Source: CAYRNR01 sp964425605 (GTDB taxonomy: Bacteria > Myxococcota_A > UBA796 > UBA9615 > CAYRNR01). Taken from it: a stretch of DNA of 64,000 bases. Of the stretch, positions 49,119-57,311 are shown one piece after another (within the stretch, counting starts at the first letter, position 1; the number at the start of each line of letters is the position of its first letter). The notes under the pieces are model-generated. The model worked only from the letters and a program-made list of their open reading frames with translations, did not search any database and had not been told where the DNA came from. Location: positions 62,001 to 126,000 of the forward strand of contig CAYRNR010000004.1 of assembly GCA_964425605.1 (NCBI GenBank). Reading direction: 5' to 3'. A program made the position numbers and the translations under genes.

Positions 49119-50660
49119 ATGGGACGTGCTCTCGATGTCTTCCAGCTCGTGGTGCTCGGGTGTTTTCTGGCCCTGTTCCTCTGCCGCTCGATCCAGCTGT
49201 ACGTGGGCCGCGGAGTGCGGGTGTTCCAGCTCGTGATCGGAAAACCCTGGCGCGAGGCCCTGCTCGAGGGGCTGTTCCTGGTGGCGTGCCCCCTGTGGTT
49301 GCTGATCGTGGTCGGCCACGCGTGGCCGACGCCGTTCGACCTGGTGCCTGCTTTCGCGGATCCGGTCCTGCTCGACTCGGTCGCCGCCCGCCTGGGAGGG
49401 GCGGCCCTGCTGCTGATGGGCGTCGCGCTGTTCGCGTGGTCCCTGTGGTCCTTCGGCGGTTCCTGGCGGGTCGGAGTGGATCGACGCGCCCCGGGGCGGC
49501 TGGTCACGACCGGGGTGTTCGCGTGGTCGCGCAATCCGATCTTCCTGTCCATGGACCTGATCCTGATCGGTGTCTTCGGCCTCGACGGCCACCTGTCGAC
49601 CGCGGTGTTCGCCGTGGGGACGGCGCTGGGGTTCCATCGTCAGATCCTCCACGAGGAGCGCTTCCTGGGCCGGCTGCACGGCGAGCCCTATGCCGCCTAT
49701 CTCGGTCAGGTACGACGCTACCTGGGCCGACTCGCGGATCGTCCAGCGGCGGCGGTGCCGGTCGAGACGACCGACGACGCCAGGACACGGCGGGCGACGC
49801 GGGTGACGGTCACGGCGGCTGTGGTCAACGTGGTCCTGGCGCTGGCCAAGCTGGCGGCCGGGGCCGTGGCCGGGAGCGCGGCGCTGGTGGCCGACGGGAT
49901 GCACTCCCTGTCCGATCTGATCACCGACGGGATCGTGTTGGCGGGGGTTCGGTTCGCCCGCCGGCCCGCGGACGAGTCGCACAACTATGGCCACGGCAAG
50001 ATCGAGACCCTCGCCGCGGTGGCCGTGGGGGCCGTCCTCCTGATCGCGGCCGGGGGCATCCTCTTCGAGGCGTGCAAGGGCATCGCCGTGGTCGCGCGAG
50101 GTGGGATACTGGGAGCGCCGTCGCCGGCCGCCCTGGTCGTGGCCGTGGTCTCCATCGCGGTCAAGGAGGCGCTGTTCCGCTTCACCCGGGCCGCGGGGAG
50201 GCAGCTGGACAGCCCCGCCCTGATGGCCAACGCGTGGCACCAGCGATCCGACGCCCTGTCCTCGGTGGCTGTGGCCGTCGGAGTGGCCGGCGCGTCCCTG
50301 GGAGGTGAGTCGTGGCGGGTGCTGGATCCGGTGGCCGCCTCGGTGGTGGCCCTGCTCATCGGCAAGGTGGCGCTCTCCCTCGCCTGGTCGGGGCTGGGTG
50401 AGTTGCTGGAGGCCGGCGTGGACCCCGAGACCCGCGCTCGCATCCTGGAGAGCGTCCACCGCGTGGACGGCGCGCGATCGCCCCACGGGCTGCGGGCGCG
50501 GCGCCTCGGCAGCACCCTGGCCGTGGACCTCCACGTGGAGGTGGCTCGTCACCTGGACATCGTGCAGGCCCACGCCATCGCCGAGGCCGTGGAGGAGCAG
50601 CTGACGCGGTGCTTCGGCGCGAACACCCTGGTCAACGTGCACGTGGATCCCGCCCCCTGA
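49119..50660 (+). CDS. Isoprenylcysteine-methyltransferase-like domain fused to a CDF cation transporter
   Basis: 513 residues, ATG at 49119 with GGAGGA eight bases upstream. Residues 1 to about 215 are a membrane methyltransferase of the ICMT/PEMT type: 'LVTTGVFAWSRNPIFLSMDL' (conserved G-x-y-x-x-s-R-N-P) and 'EERFLGRLHGEPYAAYLGQV' (conserved EE..L...fG..Y..Y...v), with several helices. Residues about 235-513 are a cation diffusion facilitator: 'AALVADGMHSLSDLITDGIV' (metal site HSLSD), 'ESHNYGHGKIETLAA' and 'NAWHQRSDALSSVAVA', then a cytoplasmic ferredoxin-like domain. CDF proteins export Zn, Fe, Mn or Co. Why a lipid- or thiol-directed methyltransferase is joined to it is unknown. Both parts have their conserved residues. 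Confidence 0.88.
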   Translation: MGRALDVFQLVVLGCFLALFLCRSIQLYVGRGVRVFQLVIGKPWREALLEGLFLVACPLWLLIVVGHAWPTPFDLVPAFADPVLLDSVAARLGGAALLLMGVALFAWSLWSFGGSWRVGVDRRAPGRLVTTGVFAWSRNPIFLSMDLILIGVFGLDGHLSTAVFAVGTALGFHRQILHEERFLGRLHGEPYAAYLGQVRRYLGRLADRPAAAVPVETTDDARTRRATRVTVTAAVVNVVLALAKLAAGAVAGSAALVADGMHSLSDLITDGIVLAGVRFARRPADESHNYGHGKIETLAAVAVGAVLLIAAGGILFEACKGIAVVARGGILGAPSPAALVVAVVSIAVKEALFRFTRAAGRQLDSPALMANAWHQRSDALSSVAVAVGVAGASLGGESWRVLDPVAASVVALLIGKVALSLAWSGLGELLEAGVDPETRARILESVHRVDGARSPHGLRARRLGSTLAVDLHVEVARHLDIVQAHAIAEAVEEQLTRCFGANTLVNVHVDPAP

Positions 50661-50772
50661 GCGACGGGCCGCTGCAGCTGCAACGGTTGACCCCTGCCGC
50701 GCGCCTGGCTAGCCTGCGGCCGCTCGTCGATGGCGCGGAGGCGCCCGCGACGCGCGTACTCGGGGGAAGGAC

Positions 50773-51954
50773 TTGGCCACCGTTCGCAAGGTCGTCCAGC
50801 TGGTCTTCGTGGTCGCCGCCGCGGTCGCGGGCGTGCGGCTGGCCACCGGCGCCTCCCTGACGGGCATCGAGCGCTACTGTCCGTTCGGTGGCCTGGAGAC
50901 CGCGTGGTCGGTGATCACGGCCCAGCGCTTCAGCTGCGCCACGGGCGAGCTGAACGTGTCGCTGTTCCTGGCCGTGGTGCTGCTGGCGCTGATCGCCCGC
51001 AAGTCGTTCTGCAGCTGGATCTGCCCCGTCGGGACGGTGCACGAGTGGATCGGCCGCGCTGCAGGATGGATTCGGCGGGCCGCCGGCGTTGGGCGCCGCG
51101 GCGGCCGGGCCGGGCTGCTGGACGTGCCCGCGCGCACCGACCGGCGTCTGCGGTGGCTGCGCGTGGTCGTGCTCGTCGCCGTGCTCGCCGCCACCGGCGC
51201 GAGCGGCGAGTTGCTCTTCCGTCCCTGTGATCCCTTCTACGTTCTGTTCAGCTTCCACGGCCACGATGTGGAGCCGTGGAGCTACGCCGTGCTCGCGCTC
51301 CTGCTGGGCGCCGGTGCCGTGGTGGCGATGGCCTGGTGCCGATACCTGTGCCCCCTCGGGGTGGCCTTGTGGCCGTTCTCGCGGATCGGTCTGCTGCGCA
51401 TTCGCCGGGACTCCGGCAAGTGCACGGATTGCGGCCTGTGCGATCGAGCGTGCCCCCACGGCCTGCAGGCCTCTGCCGCGCCAGCGGTGGTTTCGGGGGA
51501 ATGCACCCTGTGCCTTGAATGCCGTGCCGCCTGTCCCACGCCGGGGTCCCTGGACGTGGCGGCCCCCACGGGCGCGGTCCTGCCCACGTGGCTGCTCCCC
51601 GTCGCTCTGGTGGCCCTGACCACGGCGGGCGTGGCCGGCGGTCGCGCCTTTGCGCTGCCCAGCTACGCCCACGAGTACGGCAGCGTCGTGTCAGGAGAAC
51701 CCGCCACCGCGACCCTCGTCGTCCAGGGGGTCCGCTGTGTGGACACCGCGGCCAAGGCCGCGGCTCAGCTGGAGGGGATGCCGGGGATCTTCGCCCTGGT
51801 GGCCTACGCGTCCCGCAATCAACTGAACGTGGACTACGATCCGGCGCTGGTGGGTCTGGACGACATCCGCGCCGCCCTGGAGGGACCGGTCCACGATCCG
51901 GTCACCGGGGAGTACCACTTCCGCGTGTTCGAGGTCCTGGAGGTGAAACCGTGA
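50773..51954 (+). CDS. NapH/CcoG-like polyferredoxin with C-terminal HMA-like domain
   Basis: 393 residues from a TTG at 50773; no better start was found, and an ATG is absent in the right place. Five or so transmembrane helices carry 'CSWICPVGTVHEW' and 'CRYLCPLGVALWP' (the paired C-x3-C-P motifs of NapH/NosR/RdxA-like proteins) and two [4Fe-4S] clusters in 'CTDCGLCDRACPHG' and 'CTLCLECRAACPTPG'. The last about 75 residues resemble a heavy-metal-associated ferredoxin-like fold ('TLVVQGVRCVDTAAKAAAQL'), but with one Cys instead of CxxC. It would carry electrons across or along the membrane. The next gene overlaps by four bases (GTGA) and encodes a Cys-rich lipoprotein; the two form an operon, perhaps in metal handling. 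Confidence 0.82.
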   Translation: MATVRKVVQLVFVVAAAVAGVRLATGASLTGIERYCPFGGLETAWSVITAQRFSCATGELNVSLFLAVVLLALIARKSFCSWICPVGTVHEWIGRAAGWIRRAAGVGRRGGRAGLLDVPARTDRRLRWLRVVVLVAVLAATGASGELLFRPCDPFYVLFSFHGHDVEPWSYAVLALLLGAGAVVAMAWCRYLCPLGVALWPFSRIGLLRIRRDSGKCTDCGLCDRACPHGLQASAAPAVVSGECTLCLECRAACPTPGSLDVAAPTGAVLPTWLLPVALVALTTAGVAGGRAFALPSYAHEYGSVVSGEPATATLVVQGVRCVDTAAKAAAQLEGMPGIFALVAYASRNQLNVDYDPALVGLDDIRAALEGPVHDPVTGEYHFRVFEVLEVKP

Positions 51955-52409
51955 GTATCCGAACCCTGCTCCTCGCGCTGCTCGTGCTGGCTGCCGCCGC
52001 TGGATGCAACACCGCCCAACCCCCGGCCGCCGAGACCGAGGCCACCGAGGAGCCAGCGGAGGCCGCGCCGCCTGCCGCCGAGGTCGCCACCTTCGCGGTG
52101 CCCGATCTGGACGAGGCGCTGGGCAAGCAGCTGGCCGCGACCGTCGGTCAGGACGAGGGGGTCGTCTCGGCCAAGCCCGAGCCGGACAAGGGCCACTTCC
52201 TGGTGACCTTCACGCCTGGCGTGGCGAGCCCCGACGCCATCCTCACCCTCGTGCGCAGCGTCAGCCCCGAGGCCCAGCTCGAGGGTGTGGCCGCTGCCGC
52301 CGGCGGCGCGGCGAAGAAGGGCTGCGGGGGCTGCCCGAGCAAGAGCAAGTGTCCGAAGGCGAGGGCCGCCGAGGAGGCCGCGGCAGCGGCTGCCAACGAA
52401 GCGGGGTGA
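51951..52409 (+). CDS. Lipoprotein with HMA-like domain and Cys-rich tail
   Basis: 152 residues. The GTG at 51951 overlaps the stop of the polyferredoxin gene, with GGAGG seven bases upstream. Lipobox 'VLAAAAGC' (Cys18), an Ala/Glu/Pro spacer, and a small alpha-beta domain ('VGQDEGVVSAKPEPDKGHF', 'LVTFTPGVASPDAILTLV') with the spacing of a heavy-metal-associated fold but no CxxC. The C terminus has 'KKGCGGCPSKSKCPKA', a four-cysteine candidate metal site. Expected to be anchored in the periplasm or outer membrane, and to work with the polyferredoxin. Confidence 0.75.
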   Translation: MSIRTLLLALLVLAAAAGCNTAQPPAAETEATEEPAEAAPPAAEVATFAVPDLDEALGKQLAATVGQDEGVVSAKPEPDKGHFLVTFTPGVASPDAILTLVRSVSPEAQLEGVAAAAGGAAKKGCGGCPSKSKCPKARAAEEAAAAAANEAG

Positions 52410-52500
52410 CGGGCTCGCGGATCCGCGAGCTGCGTGCGCCGGCACGCACGGTGGGAATCCAGCGACAGCCCCTGTCGTCCTCCCCCCGTATCCTGCGACC

Positions 52501-53823
52501 ATGAGAGTGACCGTACATCGGGGATCGAAGGAGATCGGCGGCTCGTGCGTGGAGCTGGCTGCCGAGGGCGCGCGGCTGATCCTGGACCTGGGGCTGCCGC
52601 TGGTGGACGAGGACGGCGAGCCGTTCGAGTTCGCGCCCGGAGATCGGACCGCGGCGCAGCTCGTGGCCGACGGCGTGCTGCCGGACGTGGAGGGCCTGTA
52701 CGCCCACGACCGACCCGGGGTGGCGGGGGTGGTGATCTCCCACGGGCACATGGACCACTACGGGCTCGCGGGATACCTGCATCCGGAGGTGCCGGTCCAC
52801 GCCAGCGAGGGGACGTGCGCGCTGATCCGGGTGACCGAGGGATTCCTCGGGCGGGGGCCGGCCCTGCATCGCCTCCGTGTGCTGGCCAAGCGACCAGGGG
52901 AGAAGAACCGGTACGAATCGACGCAGATCGGTCCGTTCCGTGTCCAGCCGTTCGCCGTGGACCACTCGGCGCCGGACGCCACGGCGCTGGCCGTGTCGGC
53001 CGGGGGCAAGACGGTGCTGTACTCCGGGGATCTCCGGTGCGGTGGCCGCACCTCGTTCCGGTTCGGCAACCTGTTGCGCGAGGCGCCCCAGGGGGTGGAC
53101 GCCCTGCTGCTGGAGGGCACGACCCTGGGCAGCGGCCGCGAGCCTCCGTCCACGGAGCTGGACGTGGAGCGCCGGATGACGGCGCTGCTGGGATCGGCGG
53201 ACGACCTGGCGCTGGTGTTCTGTTCGTCCCAGAACCTCGACCGGCTGGTGTCCGCCTACAAGGCCGCGCGGCGGAATCGCCGGGCGCTGGTGATCGACCT
53301 CTACACGGCTTACCTGCTGCGGCAGCTGGCGCCCCTGTCCGACGCCGTGCCCCAGTTCGACTGGCCCGGCCTGCGGGTGCTCTACGCGTGGCGCCACGCG
53401 CAGCGGCTCGCGGACATGGGGCAACGGGAGTTCCTCTACGAGGTGGCGCGCGCCGGAGCGCGCGTGAAGGCCGAGGAGATCGCCCGGTCGCCGCAGCGGT
53501 TCTTCGTGCTCGCCCGGGCGGGCAGGGGCCTGCAGCGTGTGTGCAGCTGGGCGCGTGATCCGTGGCGCATCGTGGCCATCTGGTCCATGTGGGAGGGCTA
53601 CCTGCGGCGCGATCCGAGCGTCGAGCGCACCTTCGATGGCCTGGGCGCCCGGTTCCGCGTGGTCCACACCAGCGGCCACGCGTCGGCGGACCAGCTGCGG
53701 CAGCTCGTGTCGTCGCTGTCGCCGAGGCGGGTGGTCCCGGTGCACACCTTCTCACCCGGCGCCTTCGCGGGATTCCACCACAACGCCCGCCCCGTCCGGG
53801 ACGGCACGCCGTTCTCCGTCTAG
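52501..53823 (+). CDS. Metallo-beta-lactamase-fold hydrolase (RNase J/beta-CASP-like)
   Basis: 440 residues from the ATG at 52501. MBL motifs: 'LILDLGLPL' (motif 1), 'VVISHGHMDHYGL' (motif 2, H-x-H-x-D-H), 'FAVDHSAPDATALAVSAGG' (motif 3 His region) and 'VLYSGDLRCGG' (motif 4 Asp). A beta-CASP-like insertion with 'LALVFCSSQNLDRLVSAYKA' follows, and a C-terminal 'VVHTSGHASADQLRQLVSSL' with 'VVPVHTF' matches the beta-CASP motifs B and C. Such enzymes process RNA or DNA 3' or 5' ends. There is no signal peptide, so it is cytoplasmic. It overlaps the end of the opposite gene by four bases. Confidence 0.85.
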   Translation: MRVTVHRGSKEIGGSCVELAAEGARLILDLGLPLVDEDGEPFEFAPGDRTAAQLVADGVLPDVEGLYAHDRPGVAGVVISHGHMDHYGLAGYLHPEVPVHASEGTCALIRVTEGFLGRGPALHRLRVLAKRPGEKNRYESTQIGPFRVQPFAVDHSAPDATALAVSAGGKTVLYSGDLRCGGRTSFRFGNLLREAPQGVDALLLEGTTLGSGREPPSTELDVERRMTALLGSADDLALVFCSSQNLDRLVSAYKAARRNRRALVIDLYTAYLLRQLAPLSDAVPQFDWPGLRVLYAWRHAQRLADMGQREFLYEVARAGARVKAEEIARSPQRFFVLARAGRGLQRVCSWARDPWRIVAIWSMWEGYLRRDPSVERTFDGLGARFRVVHTSGHASADQLRQLVSSLSPRRVVPVHTFSPGAFAGFHHNARPVRDGTPFSV

Positions 53824-54836
53824 GTCCCCTCGCACACCGCCAGCACCTCGTCGGGCAGCGGCGCGATCCACACGGGTACCTCGAACGTCTCGCTCCCGAG
53901 CACCGTCAGGTTGCCCTGGGCGTCCGGCGCCTCGCCGACCACCTCGACGACCGACACGCCCGGCGTGGCGTGGTTGGTGATGTGGAACAGGGCGGGGAGG
54001 CGGCAGGCCTCGTCGAGCCAGTCGAGGTCCACGGCGTCGGCGATGGCGTCCTGGGTGGGGGCGAGGACCAGGGGATAGGTGGGCTGGAACGGCACGGTCA
54101 GCTCGCCCTTGCGAGAGACCGCCTGCCCCTCGCCATCGGGGACCAGCTCCCCGGAGAAGGTGAACCAGCCGCCGTCGGTGGGCGTCGAGGCGTGGACGGT
54201 GGGCTCCTCGCGCACCTCGCGCTCGATCACGGTGGTGTCCTCGCGGGTGTCCACGACGCGATCCACCTTCTCCATCCACTCGGTGCGCTTGCACGGACCG
54301 TCACCGCCGCCGCCGCCGCCGCCGGCGCTCACGGCCGCGGGTTCGTGGCCCGCGTCCGGGCAACCGGGGAAGGTGAGGTCGTCGTCCTCCTGGTTTGCGG
54401 TGCGCGCCGCGTCCACGAGGACGATCAGCCCGACCGTGCCGATCACGGCCAGGGTCCCCAGCATGATGGCGCCGAAGCACTCGCCCGGCGTCTGGTTGCT
54501 CTTGCGGGTGCGCGAGCCGAGCTCGCGCTGGCGGCTCTCGTGGACGAGCTGCACCTGCTCGGTGCGTAGCGGGGTGTGCACCACGTCGGTGGTCACGGTC
54601 AGGGCCAGCTCGCTGGCGGCGTGGTCCACGCGAAGCGCCTCGCCGAAGCCGATCCGGGTGGAGACCTCCATGTCTCGGCTCGACGACAGCACCTCCTCAC
54701 GGGCCGGCGTGTCGTCGGTCTCCCACCGGGTGGTGACGTTCGTCTCGACGACGCGGCCGCGGCAGGCCACCAGCGTCAGGCCGAAGCACAGCGTGGTGAG
54801 CGCGGCGATGATCCTGACTCGGAGAGCCGTCTCCAT
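53820..54836 (-). CDS. Lipoprotein with internal hydrophobic segment, unknown function
   Basis: 338 residues from the ATG at 54836. Lipobox 'LTLVAC' (Cys25). Residues about 120-145 form a strong hydrophobic stretch ('CFGAIMLGTLAVIGTVGLIV'), followed by a Gly-rich run and a C-terminal beta-rich domain ('GGWFTFSGELVPDGEGQAVS', 'TVPFQPTYPLVLAPTQDAI', 'DEVLAVCEGT'). The order of lipidation followed by an inner helix is unusual, and it may be a two-site anchor. No family was recognised. It is divergent from the possible cysteine-protease effector gene (89-base gap). Confidence 0.65.
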   Translation of the reverse strand: METALRVRIIAALTTLCFGLTLVACRGRVVETNVTTRWETDDTPAREEVLSSSRDMEVSTRIGFGEALRVDHAASELALTVTTDVVHTPLRTEQVQLVHESRQRELGSRTRKSNQTPGECFGAIMLGTLAVIGTVGLIVLVDAARTANQEDDDLTFPGCPDAGHEPAAVSAGGGGGGGDGPCKRTEWMEKVDRVVDTREDTTVIEREVREEPTVHASTPTDGGWFTFSGELVPDGEGQAVSRKGELTVPFQPTYPLVLAPTQDAIADAVDLDWLDEACRLPALFHITNHATPGVSVVEVVGEAPDAQGNLTVLGSETFEVPVWIAPLPDEVLAVCEGT

Positions 54837-54925
54837 GGCCCGCCATGCTACCACCGCGCCGGGCATTTGCCTTGGCGCGCCCCCACTCGCGTGGGACACT
54901 GGGGCCTCCACTGGAGGGCTGGCGC

Positions 54926-56542
54926 GTGCCACCGGACATCACAACGACCACCACCCGTCGTCGAGACGAGCAGCAACAGCCCGCAGGGGATGTGCGTCCG
55001 GCGCCACCGCGTCGAGACGTGCTGTCCGATCCGCTCCAGGCCCACGGCGCAGACCTGCAGCTGGACGAGGCCGAGCCGGCAACGGGCCTGCTGACCGCGG
55101 ACGAGGCCAAGTCCGCGTTGGACTACAACAAGGGCAAGCGCCTCGGGAGCAAGGGCTGGCAGACCGTCGCCAAGGTCGTGGCCAGCGCGGAGACGGACCT
55201 GACCGACAAGCTGGTCCAGGACGTGGCCGCCTGGCAGAAGAACAAGGGGCTGGGCCACGACGGCAAGGTCGGCGACATCACGCTGCAGTGGCTGTCGCAG
55301 GAGAAGGGCGGCGAGTCCCTCGACGCGCACATCAAGAGTGAACACACCGTGTTCCTGGGCATCCGCAAGAAGTCCCGCGGCCGCGAGGCGCGCAAGCTCG
55401 AGGGCGCCATCGGGTCGAAGAACGTCAGCGCCGTCACCGGCGCGGACGACGCCCACGAGGACCAGGTCAAGGTGGGCACCAAGTGGGAGGATCTGACCAG
55501 CGATCCGGGGATCCAGGCGCTCCTGGCCACGATGCCCAAGCTCGACGCGGCCAAGCTCAAGTCGCTCACGGCATTCATCAAGGACTCCGGCGCCGAGACC
55601 AAGGACGAGCTCGCCCAGCTGCTGCAGGTGCTGTACAGGGTCGAGACGGGCAAGGGGCTGATGAAGCGGATGGTGCTGTCGGGCCACAGCGGCGGCGAGA
55701 GCATCGAGGGCGATGGCATGCAGGCCATCGAGTTCAGCCACCTGGCCAAGCTCAACAAGGTCTTCCCCATCGCCTTCGGCCAGGTGGAAGACCTGATGAT
55801 CAGCGGCTGCAACACCGGCCACATCAAGCTGCTGGACACCTACCGCAAGATGTTCCCCAACGTCCGGACCATCTGGGCCTACGCCGGGTACTCGCCCGCC
55901 GGGACCCACGCCGGCGGCAGCCCGGTCCACATCGCCAAGTGGTCCCGCGACACCAAGGGCCGCGGCGACGGCAACATGGACAAGGGCCGCAAGGAGCTGT
56001 CGAAGCGCAACCAGAAGAACGACAAGAACGTGGCCATCTGGTCCAAGACGGACGGGTACAAGACCGACAGCCCCGAGGCGGGCTCGGACCTCAGCGAGGT
56101 CATCGACGATCTCGACACCTACACCCCCGCGTACACCGAGGCGTACGACAAGGGTGTGATCAACCGCGGCCCCCTGGGCCAGCTCCAGACCACGCTACAG
56201 GTCCTGTGCGGCAACTACTCCGACGCGGACCTCACGCCCCACGGCCACAACCTCGCCGACCTGCGCAAGATGAACCGCCACGTGATGTTCCTGCGCCACT
56301 GGAAGGAGGTCTCGACCTACTTCGCCAAGACCTACGGAGCCGAGGTCCAGGCGGGGTACACGGAGGTCTCCGAGACCATGCCGGACTGGGCCAAGCTCAG
56401 CCGCAGCGACGCGCTGACCCAGATCAAGGCGTTCGGCGTGGCCGCGGGCAAGTCCACCGGCGGCAACGCCAAGAAGGCCCACGACCGCCTGGTCGCAGTC
56501 CTCGAGGGCCTCGATCCGTCGCAGATCCCGCTGTATCGATAG
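54926..56542 (+). CDS. Possible secreted effector with clan CD-like Cys-His dyad and peptidoglycan-binding-like region
   Basis: 538 residues from the GTG at 54926 (GGAGGG eight bases upstream). There is no signal peptide. Residues about 1-50 are disordered and polar ('RRRDEQQQPAGDVRPAP'), like the leaders of contractile-injection cargo proteins. Residues about 60-125 look like a peptidoglycan-binding-1 motif ('DKLVQDVAAWQKNKGLGHDG'). The centre has 'MVLSGHSGGESIEG' (H254) and 'DLMISGCNTGHIKLLDTY' (C295), the order and neighbourhood seen in CHAT/caspase-like proteases (HG... and ...S-x-C-x-T-G). The C-terminal 170 residues are unassigned. The dyad is by eye; other members of the clan would have to be compared. 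No injection-system genes are adjacent. Confidence 0.55.
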   Translation: MPPDITTTTTRRRDEQQQPAGDVRPAPPRRDVLSDPLQAHGADLQLDEAEPATGLLTADEAKSALDYNKGKRLGSKGWQTVAKVVASAETDLTDKLVQDVAAWQKNKGLGHDGKVGDITLQWLSQEKGGESLDAHIKSEHTVFLGIRKKSRGREARKLEGAIGSKNVSAVTGADDAHEDQVKVGTKWEDLTSDPGIQALLATMPKLDAAKLKSLTAFIKDSGAETKDELAQLLQVLYRVETGKGLMKRMVLSGHSGGESIEGDGMQAIEFSHLAKLNKVFPIAFGQVEDLMISGCNTGHIKLLDTYRKMFPNVRTIWAYAGYSPAGTHAGGSPVHIAKWSRDTKGRGDGNMDKGRKELSKRNQKNDKNVAIWSKTDGYKTDSPEAGSDLSEVIDDLDTYTPAYTEAYDKGVINRGPLGQLQTTLQVLCGNYSDADLTPHGHNLADLRKMNRHVMFLRHWKEVSTYFAKTYGAEVQAGYTEVSETMPDWAKLSRSDALTQIKAFGVAAGKSTGGNAKKAHDRLVAVLEGLDPSQIPLYR

Positions 56543-56548
56543 CGATCC

Positions 56549-57271
56549 CTACGGACCCATCGCAAAACCCAGGGTGGGCAGGAACTGGTCCGGGTCCTCC
56601 TCGTCGAGGATGCGCACCACCTCCGCGCGGAGCCGACGCTTCATCTCTGCGTAGGTCCGGGTCTTCTTGCCCGCGAGCTCCTCGGCGAAGGCCACACAAG
56701 CCGGCAGCAGCTCCTCGAGGCTGTACACGCCGTCGACGAATCCAAGATCCGCGGCCTGGGGCGCGGTGAATCGCCGGCCCGTGTAGTACATCTGCCGGAA
56801 TCCCTCGGGGGGCATGACGGCTTCGCACGCGGCGATCATGCCGGGCAGCAGCGGGATGTTGATGTCCACCTCGGGCAGACAGCACCAGCCGCGGTCCTCG
56901 CGCATGAAGCGGAAGTCCAGGTGGGCGGCCATGAACAGCCCGCCGGCGAAGGTGTGGCCGTTGAGGCAGGCCACGGTGGGCTTGGGGAAGATGCACCAGC
57001 GCCGGTACATGGCGTTGACCAGGCGCATGTAGCCGATGATCGCGGAAGGGTCGGCGGCGCGCTGCATCAGCCAGTTCAGGTCCAGGCCGTTGCAGAAGAA
57101 CTTGGGGTCCGCGCCCGTGAGGACCACCGCGCCGATGCCGTCGTTGGCCTGGATCGCGTCGAGGTGGGCCATCATCTCGGCGAGGAAGTCGGGGTGGAAG
57201 CGGTTCTCGCCCTCGTGGTCCATGCGAAGGATGCCCACGCGGCCGTCGGTGTCGAGGTGGATGAAGGACAT
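56549..57271 (-). CDS. Enoyl-CoA hydratase/isomerase family protein
   Basis: 240 residues from the ATG at 57271. Crotonase-fold features: 'GAVVLTGADPKFFCNGLDL' (oxyanion loop) and 'FPKPTVACLNGHTFAGGLFM' (the G-G active-site loop), then 'GFVDGVYSLEELLPACVAFA'. In place of the two catalytic glutamates of enoyl-CoA hydratase there are other residues, and the second loop reads 'WCCLPEVDINIPLLPGM', where the Glu of 'LPEVDI' is typical of enoyl-CoA isomerases. Delta3-Delta2-enoyl-CoA isomerase-like activity is therefore more likely. It is divergent from the nucleoside hydrolase fusion gene, with 40 bases between the start codons. Confidence 0.88.
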   Translation of the reverse strand: MSFIHLDTDGRVGILRMDHEGENRFHPDFLAEMMAHLDAIQANDGIGAVVLTGADPKFFCNGLDLNWLMQRAADPSAIIGYMRLVNAMYRRWCIFPKPTVACLNGHTFAGGLFMAAHLDFRFMREDRGWCCLPEVDINIPLLPGMIAACEAVMPPEGFRQMYYTGRRFTAPQAADLGFVDGVYSLEELLPACVAFAEELAGKKTRTYAEMKRRLRAEVVRILDEEDPDQFLPTLGFAMGP

Positions 57272-57311
57272 GTGCGTACTCCAGAGGTTCGAAGCAGCCT
57301 ACACTACGCGT

